Part shown: positions 21,282-31,845 of the stretch, piece after piece
Layout of the letters: every line of letters starts with the position of its first letter
Numbering within the stretch: position 1 is the first letter of the stretch
Source: Agrypnia vestita
Taxonomy: Eukaryota > Arthropoda > Insecta > Trichoptera > Phryganeidae
Reading direction: 5' to 3'
DNA length: 64,000 bases
Assembly (NCBI GenBank): GCA_016648135.1
Contig: JADDOH010014843.1
Location: 1 to 64,000, forward strand
Notes under the pieces: model-generated
The model's database searches: none
What the model was told of the DNA's origin: nothing
The model's input: only the letters and a program-made list of their open reading frames with translations
Program-made: the position numbers and the translations under genes

Positions 21282-21582
21282 TTTTTATTTTTGAATAATT
21301 AAATTGATTTTGTACTAATTAATGATTATTGTTTTGTCATCAGGAATACGTCTCTCTACCAAATTTCAAAGCGATTGTTGGTCAGGATGTGAGTTAAACA
21401 AGATTTCTCGCTAAGAGATGAGTGAAGATAAATTATAGGTACAATGTAAGAATGTAAGAGTGTATACAATGTAAAATGCTGTCTATATAAACAATTTAAA
21501 AAAATATTTTTACTATTGAGAAAGCGAAATATTATGCACTAATGTAATTTATCAATCAAATCAAATGAAATAAACAAGAGAA
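21282..21582. other. no gene seen
   Basis: AT-rich DNA that is presumably the pre-insertion locus of the copia element. No coding signal. Confidence 0.35.
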
Positions 21583-21981
21583 GCTCGTTGGTGTACTGGT
21601 CATGGCGATCGCCTAGTGATCTGGTGATCGGTGGTTCGGGTCCCATCCCAGGACACCAGCAAGTTAGTCCTATTTTCATAGCATAATCGTTTAGCTAGTT
21701 ATAGTGTTGAAGGCAACAGGAATATAGGGCGTCCGCGAGAGACCTGGTACGATCAGATACTACAAGTACTTGAGGATGGCCCCGTTAAAAGCCGCAACAA
21801 CCGTGGAACTTGTATGAGAAGATGTATGAATGTGGCCGAAGCAAAAGTGGTGTGCCAGGATAGAAGAGTGTGGCGTTCAATCCTCTCTGCCTACCCCTGC
21901 GGCGTGATGGTTAGTTAGTTAGTTAGAATAGTAAAAATATTGATGCGGTACATATTCGGTGTTCGCATCTTTATTTAATTG
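21583..21981 (+). mobile_element. tRNA-derived SINE split by a LINE tail
   Basis: The SINE head (B-box-like GGTGGTTCGGGTCCC at about 21633) and body run to about 21700; the SINE resumes at AATAGTAAAAATATTGATG (21927) and ends TTCGCATCTTTATTTAA. The two halves line up with the uninterrupted copy at 8406. Confidence 0.85.
21703..21926 (+). pseudogene. non-LTR retrotransposon 3' end (GTTA-tail family), nested in SINE
   Basis: Plus-strand C-terminus of the family, with GGGCGTCCGCGAGAGACCTGG coding for GRPRETW, then the RRTCMRR-like segment. The end is TGCGGCGTGATGG plus four TTAG units. A few bases around CCCCTGCGGCG are deleted relative to other copies. The tail merges with AGTTA at the SINE target, so the exact duplication cannot be fixed. 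Confidence 0.8.
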
Positions 21982-22219
21982 AAAATTGCAATGATTCAGT
22001 TTTCTCTCAAATTTGCCTACAGATAAAAACATTACCTAGTTAATAATCAAACATAATAATTTCGTTGTCTGTCTGTATGTCCCCGTATTTCGTGTAACGT
22101 CCGTAATTTCGTTCGAATTGACGGGTCTAAAAATGGCCGGAGATGTGGCTTGAATCCTGGGACACCAAACCCGATTAACGCGTGTGGCTACGGGCGCCTC
22201 CCTGTAGACTGCCAAAAAT

Positions 22220-22325
22220 ATGCTATAAATATATACTAGGGCTTAGCAAAGACGCGAACCACGTCACGTTCCACCCGGCACAATCGCCAGGGTTTAAATT
22301 AGTACCTTGATTAACTGCCGGCAGG
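22220..22325. repeat. dispersed repeat, partner at 56970-57065
   Basis: AGGGCTTAGCAAA, CACAATCGCCAGGGTTTAAA and GCCGGCAGGGGAAAT recur in reverse complement at 56970-57065. No function is read. Confidence 0.6.
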
Positions 22326-22329
22326 GGAA

Positions 22330-22710
22330 ATATAAAAAAAATTTACAATACACGCAACGATCCATGGAGAGATCCATGCTTGGAATAAGCCTAAGAGAGA
22401 GAATTAGAAACGACGAAATTAGGCGCAGAACTAGAGCAGTGGATATCATGAATCGTGTAGCGAAGCTAAAATGGCAATGGGCAGGACACGTTGCAAGACA
22501 GGATGCTACAAGATGGCCTCCCAGAGTTCTGAAATGTAGACCTTGGGAAAATAAAAGAGGCATCGGAAGACCTCAAAAGAGATGGGCCGACGATATTGTC
22601 GGCGTGGGGGGAAAGAAATGTCTACAATTAGCCAACAACAGGGAAGAATGGAAAAATAAGGAAGAGGTCTATATCCAGCAGTGAAAAGACGAAGGCTGAT
22701 GAAGAAGAAG
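22330..22710 (+). pseudogene. non-LTR retrotransposon tail (LKWQWAGH family)
   Basis: The plus-strand ORF reads MERSMLGISLRERIRNDEIR, RRTRAVDIMNRVAKLKWQW, then GRPQKRWADDI and REEWKNKEEVYIQQ with a stop and a GAAGAAGAAG tail. This is the fullest of the three copies of the family and keeps one open frame of about 118 codons. The start codon is internal; the RT core is missing. Confidence 0.82.
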
Positions 22711-22924
22711 AAGGAGAAGTCGGCTATAAATAAGTGAATACTTATTCTTCAGAAACCGGCATGTAAAAGTAGTCATTTTTGACGGGTTACAGCTAGTTGT
22801 TACTTAAAAATAAAGCTATACTTGGTTTTTAAAAATAATTTTCAAAAGTATTCTTAAATATTGCAAAAAAAGCAAAATTTTACATCAATTTTATAAAAAA
22901 ATTCACATAATAACGAACTGCCCA

Positions 22925-23090
22925 AAATAGTATCAAGTAGCAGAAACATAACACTTGGTAAATTGCATATCCCTGTAATACATACCACAACTGGTCAGCA
23001 TCACTATACATTTAGAGGTGTGAAATGGTTTAACGAATTACCTGTTAAAATGAGGATTGAGAAAAATTACGAGGACTTTAAGAAAAATAT
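22925..23090 (+). pseudogene. non-LTR retrotransposon C-terminal relic
   Basis: A plus-strand frame without a start codon reads SSRNITLGKLHIPVIHTT, then TGQHHYTFRGVKWFNELPV and EDFKKNI before a stop. The pattern (a basic run, TTTGQ, RGVKxxNxLP, FKK near the end) is the extreme C-terminus of non-LTR retrotransposon polyproteins. Confidence 0.6.
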
Positions 23091-23094
23091 TTAA

Positions 23095-23465
23095 AAAACT
23101 GTCCCATAAAAACCAATTTTTTATTATACTCCCTTTCTCGTTGGTATTATTTCCAATTTGATATTATATCAATATGTAGCCGACTGATCGAACCCATGGC
23201 TCGAGTCAGATTAGTTGAAATAGGTTTCGCGCCTTCTCCACGCGTCGGGCTCCTTTCTCATTTGCATGTAAATTTCGAAAAATCCAAAATTATACTATAA
23301 TAATTTTAAAAAATTAAGAGAAAATTTTTTAGATCATTTTTATCGTCGCCACGAGTCTGCCTGCAAAGTTTCAGCTCGATTGGATTACGGGAAAAGGATT
23401 AAAAATCGATTTAAAGATCGGCAGACAAGCAAACGCTACGAGATAAAAGAAAGGGAGTAAAAATA
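23095..23465. repeat. dispersed repeat ending in CTCCCTTTCTC motif
   Basis: Starts with TTTTTATTATACTCCCTTTC and ends with AAAGAAAGGGAGTAAAAA, inverted ends. Interior TCGTCGCCACGAGTCTGC and AAGTTTCAGCTCGATTGGAT recur at 41026-41712 and 53815-54478. A MITE is likely, though limits are uncertain. Confidence 0.6.
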
Positions 23466-23890
23466 CCCTCAAATTTAATTAAATTTTTATTTTATTAAAT
23501 ATGTAATCTACTTATTACTAAATTGTGTATACATTTTGTTACACATGTAATTCTTTAGAATATTTATTTAATAATATATAGTTTTAAATTTAATATTATT
23601 TGTATACTGCATACTGTTATTATCTTTGCTTAAAATTTACCATTATTTTTCTCTTTACTGTATTCATTTTTATTTTATTTTTTTCTTCTTATTAGTTTAT
23701 TTTACTGTTGTCTCACATAATTGTGTTATGATTGTCGCATATTAGTTACTTTTCTTCTTCTTATATATGCAGGTAGGTACATAGTATGTAGGTACTACAT
23801 ATTATAAATACATTTTAAATACAATGATTCTCCTCTCCTACTCACGAGTTATATTACTCATGTAGAAGAGAAATATCGTTGTAAAAATGT
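23466..23890. other. no gene seen
   Basis: Strongly AT-rich, no recognisable feature. Confidence 0.35.
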
Positions 23891-23894
23891 AAAA

Positions 23895-24184
23895 ACTAAC
23901 TAACTAACCATCACACCGTTTCTCCGCAGGGGTAGGCAGAGAGGATTGAACGCCACACTCTTCTATCCTGGCACACCACTTTTGTTTCGGCCACATTCGT
24001 ACATCTTCTCGTACAAGTTCTACGGTTGTTGCGGCTTTTAACGGGGCCATCCTCAAACACTTGTTGTATCTGATCGTGCCAGGTCTTTCGCGGACGCCCT
24101 CTATTTCTGTTGCCTTCAACACTCGCCTCATATATTTTCTTAACCATCCTTTCCTCGTTCATACGTTCCACATGACCAAACCAT
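23895..24184 (-). pseudogene. non-LTR retrotransposon 3' end (GTTA-tail family)
   Basis: Minus-strand residues MERMNEERMVKKIYEASVEG, NRGRPRKTWHDQIQQVFEDG and the RRTCTRRC end, with an AACTAACTAA tail at 23895-23909. This copy continues upstream past an inserted MITE (24185-24528) into 24538-24670, where VVDRI- and CGKSL-type residues are readable. Confidence 0.82.
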
Positions 24185-24528
24185 GGCTAAATCCAAGATA
24201 ATGGTCCCATTGCATATACAACGAAAATGATTATTTCATTATGTTATTGAATGTGCTAATAACAAAATGAAAGATAATTTACGTTTAAAAAGTAAGTATT
24301 AAATAAGATATTACACTTTAAAGTTTCGAATAATGGATTGCAAAATATGACATTTCATAGGCAATAAATGAGGTTAGATTAGGTTATTAGGTTTGGTTTG
24401 GTTAGTTATTAGGTTTGGTTAGGTTAGGTTATTAGGTTTGGTTTGTTTAATTTAGATTACGATTATTTTAGTTACATTAAATTAACAGGACATTAAATTA
24501 TAACGGGACCCATAGTCTTGGATTATTC
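24185..24528. mobile_element. MITE inserted in LINE tail, 9-bp target duplication
   Basis: CCAAACCAT flanks the insertion on both sides (24176-24184 and 24529-24537), and the LINE reading continues across it. The ends are imperfect inverted repeats: AATCCAAGATAATGGTCCC on the left and GGGACCCATAGTCTTGGATT on the right. An 8- or 9-bp duplication suits hAT-like elements, but the tips are not canonical. The interior has TTAGG-like runs (24371-24455). Confidence 0.8.
24371..24455. repeat. degenerate TTAGG-like repeats
   Basis: Mixed GGTTA, TTAGG and GGTTTGG units inside the MITE at 24185-24528. Probably telomere-like simple sequence carried by the element. Confidence 0.6.
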
Positions 24529-24537
24529 CCAAACCAT

Positions 24538-24670
24538 CTCAGCACTCCTTTCTTTATTCTATCTACCACACCACAGCCAGCATTGCATTCACGTCTAATT
24601 TGTTCATTCCTTACTCTATTGACCAAAGATTTTCCACATAAGCGTCTTAGTGACCGCACTTCTAAATGTA
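24538..24670 (-). pseudogene. upstream part of interrupted non-LTR tail
   Basis: Continues the LINE copy at 23895-24184 on the other side of the MITE, coding on the minus strand for the region between the YGSE motif and the GHVERM motif (residues like RSLRRLCGKSLVNRVRNE). Confidence 0.75.
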
Positions 24671-24899
24671 TTTATGTATGAAATAAAATAAAACTAAATT
24701 AATTCGCATTTCGCAATAATGATGCCATCAATCAACTTCCTCTCAAATTTGCCCGCGCACAATGCTTTGATAATACTTGTATGTACCTATGTGTATTATT
24801 TTCCTCGTAATTTAAAATCATCTCGCGCGCGATGCTGGCCGGGAAGAAGAAAAGCCGCCGGCACAACTGTCAAGCGCGCGCGATACCTTATCACGGAGG

Positions 24900-24964
24900 T
24901 ATATAATTTTCCGCCGCGGCTGTTTTCCAATCAGTTTGTTGCAAAACCGCAACACTAACGGACG
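24900..24964 (+). promoter_or_regulatory. candidate core promoter (TATA, Inr, DPE)
   Basis: TATATAAT at 24900-24907, initiator TCAGTT at 24931-24936 (predicted +1 A at 24933) and GGACG at 24960-24964, which matches the DPE consensus RGWYV at exactly +28 to +32. The surrounding 24820-25130 is much richer in CpG than the rest of the window. All three elements at their normal spacing make this the best candidate for a host promoter here. The source of the transcript is unknown. Confidence 0.55.
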
Positions 24965-25219
24965 GGCAAGACAGCGAGCGAACGAAGCGGCGGCGCCATC
25001 TTAAAACAACTGTCAGTTTCGAATTCGGAACTCCGCCGACGACGCGTTCCGAAGGAACCACACGAAAAAAATTTTTTTTATATAAATTCCCGCGCGGTAC
25101 CTACTCGCGCGTGCAGGGTACCTAATTACCCCTCACGGCAGACGCTATTTCAGTGAAATATTAACATTTAAGTGTTTTTTTATTTTAATATTGAAGTTTA
25201 AAAATCATTATTTAACGAA

Positions 25220-25351
25220 TGGCAATAATAATTTTAATAAAACACGTTTCTCAAGGGTTGAGCGTCGTCCCAAGAGACGTTTGCGTAAAAGATTATAATA
25301 TAAAAACAGATAAACTACACACGTACAAAGATTTCGCTATTATTCAATGAA
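25220..25351 (+). CDS. small ORF downstream of candidate promoter
   Basis: A 43-codon frame starting MAIIILIKHVSQGL and ending YKDFAIIQ, the first sizeable ATG frame after the predicted start site. It could be an upstream ORF or chance. No family is recognised. Confidence 0.2.
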
Positions 25352-25566
25352 TTTTTTATGTGTGTAGAAGTGTTTGCTTATCTTCATATTTTTTTTATTA
25401 GATATGATATGATTTTCGGCCAATAATCGACGATTTAATTCGATTAATGTCATTCGTAGCTTTGTGTTGATAACGAGAATGCTCATTTGATAATATATAC
25501 GTGTGTAATAAAAAGTTTCTATTGTGATTTTTTAACATAAAATCAAAGTTTTATTGAATTGGTGAC

Positions 25567-25591
25567 ATGAAGATTAATAACTTGTTTACAA
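25567..25591 (+). CDS. possible first coding exon
   Basis: ATG followed by KINNLFT and then a strong splice donor (A|GTAAGT at 25592). It lies 634 bases downstream of the predicted start site. The exon is too short for identification, so this is a suggestion only. Confidence 0.2.
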
Positions 25592-25829
25592 GTAAGTACA
25601 CCATTATTTCTGTGAATTTATTAAGTATTTGATTTCGTATTTATGTATTTATTTTACAATGTGAATGTTGTATTTTTAACATGTTTTCGCTGGCCAGTCA
25701 ATCATGGTCGTTTTGACAGTTACATTCTCTTACAGCGCTCACGTTGAAATTAAGAAACATTTTTTTTAAATTTATTTAGACGCCTTACGTATTTTTTACA
25801 TATTTAAATCGGAATAATTCACACAAAAT

Positions 25830-26030
25830 GCCATTTTTTATCCACTGTCGGATACAGGCCTCCCCAAGAGTCTCTCACTTTTCTCTGTCTTGATTTGAAT
25901 CTCGCGATTCCGTCGGTCCAGCGGTTTTAGGGCGGCCCGTCGGCGTCTTGCTTCCCTCCGGCACCGCTGGAGTACATTCGTTCAGCAGAGATGCATCCAC
26001 CGAGCGACCTGCCTATTGCTATTTAATTTT
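25830..26030 (-). pseudogene. decayed non-LTR retrotransposon tail
   Basis: Minus strand reads SVDASLLNECTPAVPEG, then SKTPTGRPKTAGPTE and closes with an IRQW-like end near 25840. The G-R-P box and the position of the final IRQW fit other RTE-like tails. Stops interrupt it. Confidence 0.5.
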
Positions 26031-26099
26031 CCTGGCGCATTTAATAATATTATAATTTCAAGGCATATTTAAAAGTTTTTTTTTATGTGATTTTATTTA

Positions 26100-26760
26100 T
26101 TGAGTCACGACACTCTGTTGTGTGTAACAGAGCTAGTCCGCAGTGAACACACCGCATCCCAAGGGCCGTTTTAAGAGCGAAAACTCCCATATCGGTCCTA
26201 CTCATACGTCGCCAGGTTGACAATTTTTTACTCTAAAGGCCATCTCCGTGTCCCGTCGTGTAAAGAGCGACGCGACCCGGAGAGACCCGCAATCACACTT
26301 TATTAGTAAATATCAAATAAAAGCATAAAATAAAGGTAAAAGAGCTAGTCCACAATACTTAACAGGAAGATTCCTGCCTTAATTATGAGTCTTAAATGAT
26401 CAAGAAACGATATCAATATTTACGAAGATAAGCCTTGTATAAGATAAGTTCAAAGTTTGCATTTTTTTCAGCATTTCTGATTTATTTTCTGTAAATCGTT
26501 GAACTGCCGTTGCACAATTCATTATTATTATATTTATCCAATATTAAAATTATATTTATCCAATATTAAAATTCCCCAACTTATATCGAATACAAAATTT
26601 TGCAAAAATCTGAAAAATATGTTCCAATGTTTTTATCATTTATTTGACTTGTAAGGCGGTTAATTTTTTAATATTCAATTTAAGTTACTTTCATGATTGT
26701 CCAATGTTTAACAGAAGATAATTTATAAATATTTAATAAAAAATCGTACGTACCCATCCA
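26100..26760. repeat. degraded foldback-related MITE sequences
   Basis: AACAGAGCTAGTCC at 26128 and AGAGCTAGTCCACAATACTT at 26341 are shared with 2790 and 49200. From 26365 the sequence follows the foldback arm (GATTCCTGCCTTAATTATGA) and decays by 26760. Confidence 0.55.
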
Positions 26761-27044
26761 TGTACACGCGGTAGAAGTTAACAATAAAAACAATATATAT
26801 ATATATCAAATTATTATTATATGTTATACCTCACCAAAAAGAAATAAGATTCTTGTGTGCGGTGAGGGATTATCGCTTACAATCATATTGGCAGTGTAAT
26901 CTAATTTAACAAACAATGAGAATTAGGTAATATACTATTTATCTAATATATCGAAAACTTTTGAATAAGTAGATAGATCAAAAAAAGATTAAACTCGATC
27001 ACAATCAATTCTACAATAAATGAGAATCCGTTCGGTTTCACTGG

Positions 27045-27235
27045 GGAAATATGCACACAAGACGCAACCGCAAAACATCCACCATCATAGGAAGTAAATT
27101 AAACAAATCAAGTAATTGCACAGGTATCTTCATCGATTCTAAGAAAGTACTCGACAGTATCTCCCACGAACGACTCGTACCAGAACCAAAACAAAGATGT
27201 GCGCAAAATTTGAACAAAATCTGCCGAACACTTTT
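27045..27235 (+). pseudogene. reverse transcriptase fragment
   Basis: A 62-codon frame with GIFIDSKKVLDSISHERLV, resembling the first catalytic region of non-LTR RTs (F-x-D-x-x-K-A-F-D-x-x-x-H). The first aspartate of the motif is kept; other catalytic regions are missing. Confidence 0.5.
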
Positions 27236-27690
27236 TTAAATACTTTATCCGCCAGCCTGAAAAAAGTAGTTTGGAGAAAAATGCAAAAGAATTATGTAAT
27301 TCGTTTAAAAATTATCCAACGGCGCTCGCTTCAAAATTCTATATAACAGTCAATTTTCGGAATATTTGAACGAATGATGACTCATATTATTCTTAAAACT
27401 TCAATCCAAATGATTCAACAATTTTTTAAAAATGACAAATTCGTGTAACCCCTTAACAAGCACGTCAAATATGTTATTACAAGCTACAATCCGTCAATAA
27501 TGACGTAATTTTGTTTTGTATATTTTGCAATATATATTTCGGCCGCCAGTAAAGCCTGTGAGAATAGCGCTATCTAGTTTCGTGTGTTATTGATAAACAT
27601 TATTTAATAGATAATATTATTTTTTGCTTCTTTTACCTCATTATTATTTGAGCCATCTGGCAGCGTTAGTGGCGGGCATTGTTACGGGAG
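27236..27690. other. no gene seen
   Basis: AT-rich sequence. AAAAAAGTAGTTTGGAGA near 27258 also occurs at 4244, so part of it is a dispersed repeat. Confidence 0.35.
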
Positions 27691-27694
27691 AATT

Positions 27695-27720
27695 ATATAT
27701 ATATATATATTATATAGATA

Positions 27721-27778
<58 letters not shown>
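27695..27778. repeat. (TA)n microsatellite
   Basis: Long alternating TA run broken by a few dinucleotides, directly next to the poly(T) end of a minus-strand SINE. Confidence 0.9.
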
Positions 27779-27795
<17 letters not shown>

Positions 27796-27965
27796 TTAAA
27801 TAGAGATGTGAACACGGAACACGTGTCACATCAATATTCTTACTATTTTCAAACTAAGCTAAACGCTTGTGCTATGAAAATAGGACTAACTTGCTAGTCT
27901 GAAGTGAGGTTCGAACCCGCAACCTTTGGATCACGAGGCCAGTGTCCTAACCACAAGACCACTTG
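27779..27965 (-). mobile_element. tRNA-derived SINE, minus strand
   Basis: Read on the minus strand: A-box-like GTGGTTAGGACACTGG, B box GGTTCGAACCTC (27911-27922), the CATAGCACAAGCGTTTAGC body and a poly(A) tail at 27779-27797. It is a full copy, the same family as 8406. Confidence 0.85.
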
Positions 27966-27999
27966 TCAATTGTAATCTTCATTAAACTGAAATATTAAA

Positions 28000-28835
28000 A
28001 AATAATTAAGAGTTTTTTATTAAAAGGGCAAAAGTCAATGTTTTCATTTTATTTACTAACAATTTTGAAAACGCAATGAGATCAGCTATCGAATAGGAAG
28101 TTACGGACGAACATTCGAATATGTTATTAAAAAATATTGAGTGTATTATTTGTATGTATCACTTATATTATTTGATTAATTACGCCTACATGTTTCGGAA
28201 AAACCTTTCCATCGATGGAAATAACGATAAATAATAAATGATAAATGACTTACAAATAATACAATCAATTTTTTTTTTAAATGTCAATCTAAAATGTTGC
28301 TGAACCAAATGTCGAGATGTCTGCCAGATGTTAATATTGTCTATATTATAAAATATGTTTAATTTTTGTTTTTTTAATAAACCAATCGTCAACATGGCGT
28401 TATTGACCCTAATACATAGTACTAGGATGACATTGGAGTACAAAGTATAAATATTTTATTAACATTTTGAAGATAACACGATTACACTTTACACGTTTTA
28501 TCATTATAAAACATTATCAATAATGTTCAGTCAAAAAAATAAACAAATATAATTAAGGAATGTGTTGTCGATCATCAAGTCATACGAGGCACTGTATCGC
28601 CTCGCGAGTGCGCGGCTTTCAAGGTCACAAGCACACAAGTAGCGGTTTTCGGGGCAATACCGAATATTCGGAGTTCGGTCTACGGTTAACATATACTGCC
28701 ACAGAACAGGTTTTACCTAGTGTGGAGTTATTAGTAATTTATGTTAACAAATGTAAAATAAACAATAAACAATACTACAGGCTCGAACGGTCGTCAACTA
28801 ATATGCAATTATAAATTAAACTTAGCATCGCTTCA
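28000..28835. other. no gene seen
   Basis: AT-rich. The open frame at 28560-28814 has an arginine-rich N-terminus but no recognised family and is treated as chance. Confidence 0.3.
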
Positions 28836-28837
28836 TT

Positions 28838-29045
28838 TCATGAACTTCGAGGCTCCTAACAGGAGCATCTTTTAGTATCTGGTTAACCAAGTCTTCTGCT
28901 ACTTTCAACAGTCGCCTCATAAATTATTGTCATCCATTCTCATCCATTCCACATGGCCAAATCATCTCAGCGATCCTTTCTTTATTCTATCTATTACGCA
29001 ATAGCCAGCATTACATTCACTTACTATTCGTTCATTCTTTACTGA
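28838..29045 (-). pseudogene. decayed GTTA-tail LINE fragment
   Basis: Minus-strand residues can be followed from the WFGHVE-like region (near 28965) to the LEDGP-like region (near 28870), with several breaks. Both the tail and the 5' part are missing. Confidence 0.6.
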
Positions 29046-29389
29046 GGTGGCAATTATCTTTAAAAACTTGTTTCCAATAAGATGTAGGCTTTGTAGATTC
29101 CAGAGAATTTTTTTGGATGCCGATCTTTTGTATTTATTTCAGAAACACCTCAGCGGGATTTGCTGCCTTTGCTTTTGTACCCCTCATAACTATGAATCGG
29201 GTGCGTGCAGTGGGAAAAGTGAAGCATGACATAATGGAAAAAAAATAGAAATCGAATATTTATGCTACAGATTTTTATGATATATCAAAACACGAATACT
29301 ATGACAACAATTGTGATAGAAATATTACGAAATATATGTTGTATTCCAAATATGTTACGTAAAAGTCATGCTGCGATGTTCCCACTGCA

Positions 29390-29560
29390 CGCCCCTGCTA
29401 TGAATATATTCCAAGTTTTAAAATCATTCCACGTGTGCCCTCTCTTTCTGGCGCCGTCAGCACTTGCGCCGTATATTATTCCTTCCTCATTCATTCGCTC
29501 AACATGCCCAAACCATCTGAGCTACCCTTTTTACTTGCTTTTGATTAACTCTCTTTGTGG
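29390..29560 (-). pseudogene. decayed GTTA-tail LINE fragment
   Basis: The plus sequence GCCCTCTCTTTCTGGCGCC and CATTCGCTCAACATGCCCAA matches the reverse of 39670-39770. Encodes part of the RWFGHVERMNEE...RGRPR segment on the minus strand. Confidence 0.65.
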
Positions 29561-29639
29561 GTTTGTTGCGGTGGCACCTTGTAATTGATTTTTCACTTCC
29601 CGCCTAGCTAGAACTCTGAAACTTTTAACATTTACGTAA

Positions 29640-30345
29640 AGTGGATGACTATGCTATATTAATTTTCGACATGATTAGATCATAATTTATATTAAAATTG
29701 ATAACACATCTCTCACAAGCAAGAGCCGCAGAGACAGCTGAAGATCATGCCATTGGAAAATTTGTTTTCATCCTTAAAACATCAACGTGTTTGATATTTA
29801 TATACTGCGTGGGTGTCTTAAGGCGATCGTCTAGCAGAGTGAGCAAATTTCACAATTTTTTCTCATATCTTCTCTTGCGTTTTTTATCACATTTTTCTAT
29901 GACAAAGATGTCATATTTTAATTTATTCATCAGGTTCCATATATTTTAAATAAGAATATTTTATTACAGAGACACAAACTAAATTATTCAATCATTTAAT
30001 AAACAACCAAACTTACGTTGTTTGAAAAATGAAGAAAATTGCTTCACTTTGTGGGCCTTTTCCGACTAAATGACCGTGTGAGATATATTTTTTTCTCAAT
30101 AATATTACATAGAAAACCATTATCCTAAGCCTACTAAAATTATTGCAAAATTTGTTAATTTTTTACTTACAACATGTGTTTTAAAAAACACTATTATTAA
30201 AATATATTTAATTTGTTAGGTGTTTTTTTAACCCATTTTACATGGTCGACAATTTTTTTTACTTCAATGATCAGAAGAATAGATTTATTATTTAAAAAAT
30301 ATAAACAAAAAAAATCTGAAAGTATCTTCTAAGATAATGATACTA
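29640..30345. other. no gene seen
   Basis: AT-rich sequence with one open frame (29698-29949) rich in F/L/S that looks like chance. Confidence 0.3.
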
Positions 30346-30349
30346 ATAT

Positions 30350-30680
30350 AGAGGTATAATTACCAGTTACGAAAGCTATGTATACTAACTTGTTAGTGAG
30401 AAAAAAATCAACAGATGTCTATAACAGAGACCATAGTAATATTTGAATGAATCTTGATTCGAACATATAGGTATATAGAACTTCAAAAAATTTGATATAT
30501 AAAAATTGTGGATGTTCTTACGATGGAATTGGTGAACGTTGCATTGTGTAGAGTAACCACTTAAGCCGGCTCATGCGGGTTGTAAGCTCTGAGCCATCGT
30601 TTAAGAGATTTCCATCCACTTTTTTCTTATATAAATCAGCTTCGTGTGAGACTTCTATAACTTATCCCTCATTCGAAAAG
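30350..30680 (+). repeat. dispersed repeat, partner at 57693-57990
   Basis: Matches 57693-57990 in reverse complement: the CTAACTTGTTAGTGAGAAA region, the ATGTTCTTACGAT region and ACCACTTAAGCC. It also shares short blocks with the insertion in the copia leader. Confidence 0.65.
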
Positions 30681-30998
30681 GAGCGTTGCTATCTACTATA
30701 TCACTTCGCCTTCTTTCATGCATTAAAAAAATGTAATAAAATACAGTGAAATGTAAGAATCTTTAAAAAATAACAGTATAGGTCGACCACAATCAAAAGA
30801 CCATTCCCTAGCTTTGTCCGGTAAGAAGAAAGCGGGGGAGAAAGTTGCCTGGCAAGCCCTATTACATGCCTCAATATAATATTCCAATTAAATATTTATT
30901 TTTTAGTTTAAAAAGAGTTACCTACTTACTAGACAAACTTATTTTACATTCATTTTTTGCATCGTAACAAAACACATACTTTTTGCGCACATTCTTTT

Positions 30999-31165
30999 GA
31001 ATGCGGTCTAGCTAACTAACTAACTAACTAACCATCACGCCGTTTCCCTGCAGGGGTAGGCAGAGAGGATTGAACGCCACACTCTTCTATCCTGGCTCAC
31101 CACTTTTGCTTCGGGCACATTCATACATCTTCTCATACACGTTCTACGGTTGTTGCGGCTTTTAA
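30999..31165 (-). pseudogene. non-LTR retrotransposon 3' end (GTTA-tail family)
   Basis: Minus strand PVKSRNNRRTCMRRCMN and VWRSILSAYPCRETA with a stop and a (TTAG)n tail of about six units at 31010-31031. It abuts the MITE at 31165. Confidence 0.8.
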
Positions 31166-31620
31166 CAGGGTATAGACGTACCACTATAAATTGGCGTGCG
31201 AGGGAGGGCGTCCCTGTCGCGTAAGAGAAGTTGCCAGGGTGTAAATTTATTACACAATACATAATGTACAGAATGTCCGGTGACCGGTGCCTTTGATAGA
31301 AATTTGGTCGGGCAACACTAAAGAAACGAACCAGTAATGGCGGCCGCTCTATCTGTCAACCTGTCAAACGGTAATATCGGTTCATTATTTACTTTTTCAG
31401 CTTCGCAAAACTTTAATACTTCATTGGCAGTTGTTCTTGCACCATCCCGGACAGTTTTGGACACAATTTTTCACAATTGGTAATCAAGATGTCGCAGCTC
31501 CCGAGCAAATGCGAAATTGAACTGAATGACAGGGCGAGGGGTTACCGCCGGCTGCGGGCGGGGCGGGTTATAGTTCCAAATTCGCCGCACGCCAATTTAC
31601 GTCGGGAAAGCAATAGTTCG
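31165..31620 (+). mobile_element. MITE with conserved short ORF, copy 2
   Basis: Reverse-complement partner of 10395-10862, including GCGTCCCTGTCGCGTAA, TGTCCGGTGACCGG and the ORF starting at 31490 (MSQLPSK, then LNDRARGYRR). The outer inverted core is AAATTGGCGTGCG / CGCACGCCAATTT. Confidence 0.72.
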
Positions 31621-31845
31621 TAAATCTTTCTTCTGTTAGAGTACTTAATAAACGAATGAGAATACGCGTTTCTATTTTCTAAGTTTTCCCGCCACTAAAT
31701 TATGCGTGTAATTACGAACATAAATCGCGAAATACTCAAATGATATGCGAAACCTACAAACATATGGTATAAATTATTGATTTAAACAACTTCTATAGAA
31801 ATGGAAATAGTGTGCGAATGAAAATAATATTTTATGGAAACATTT

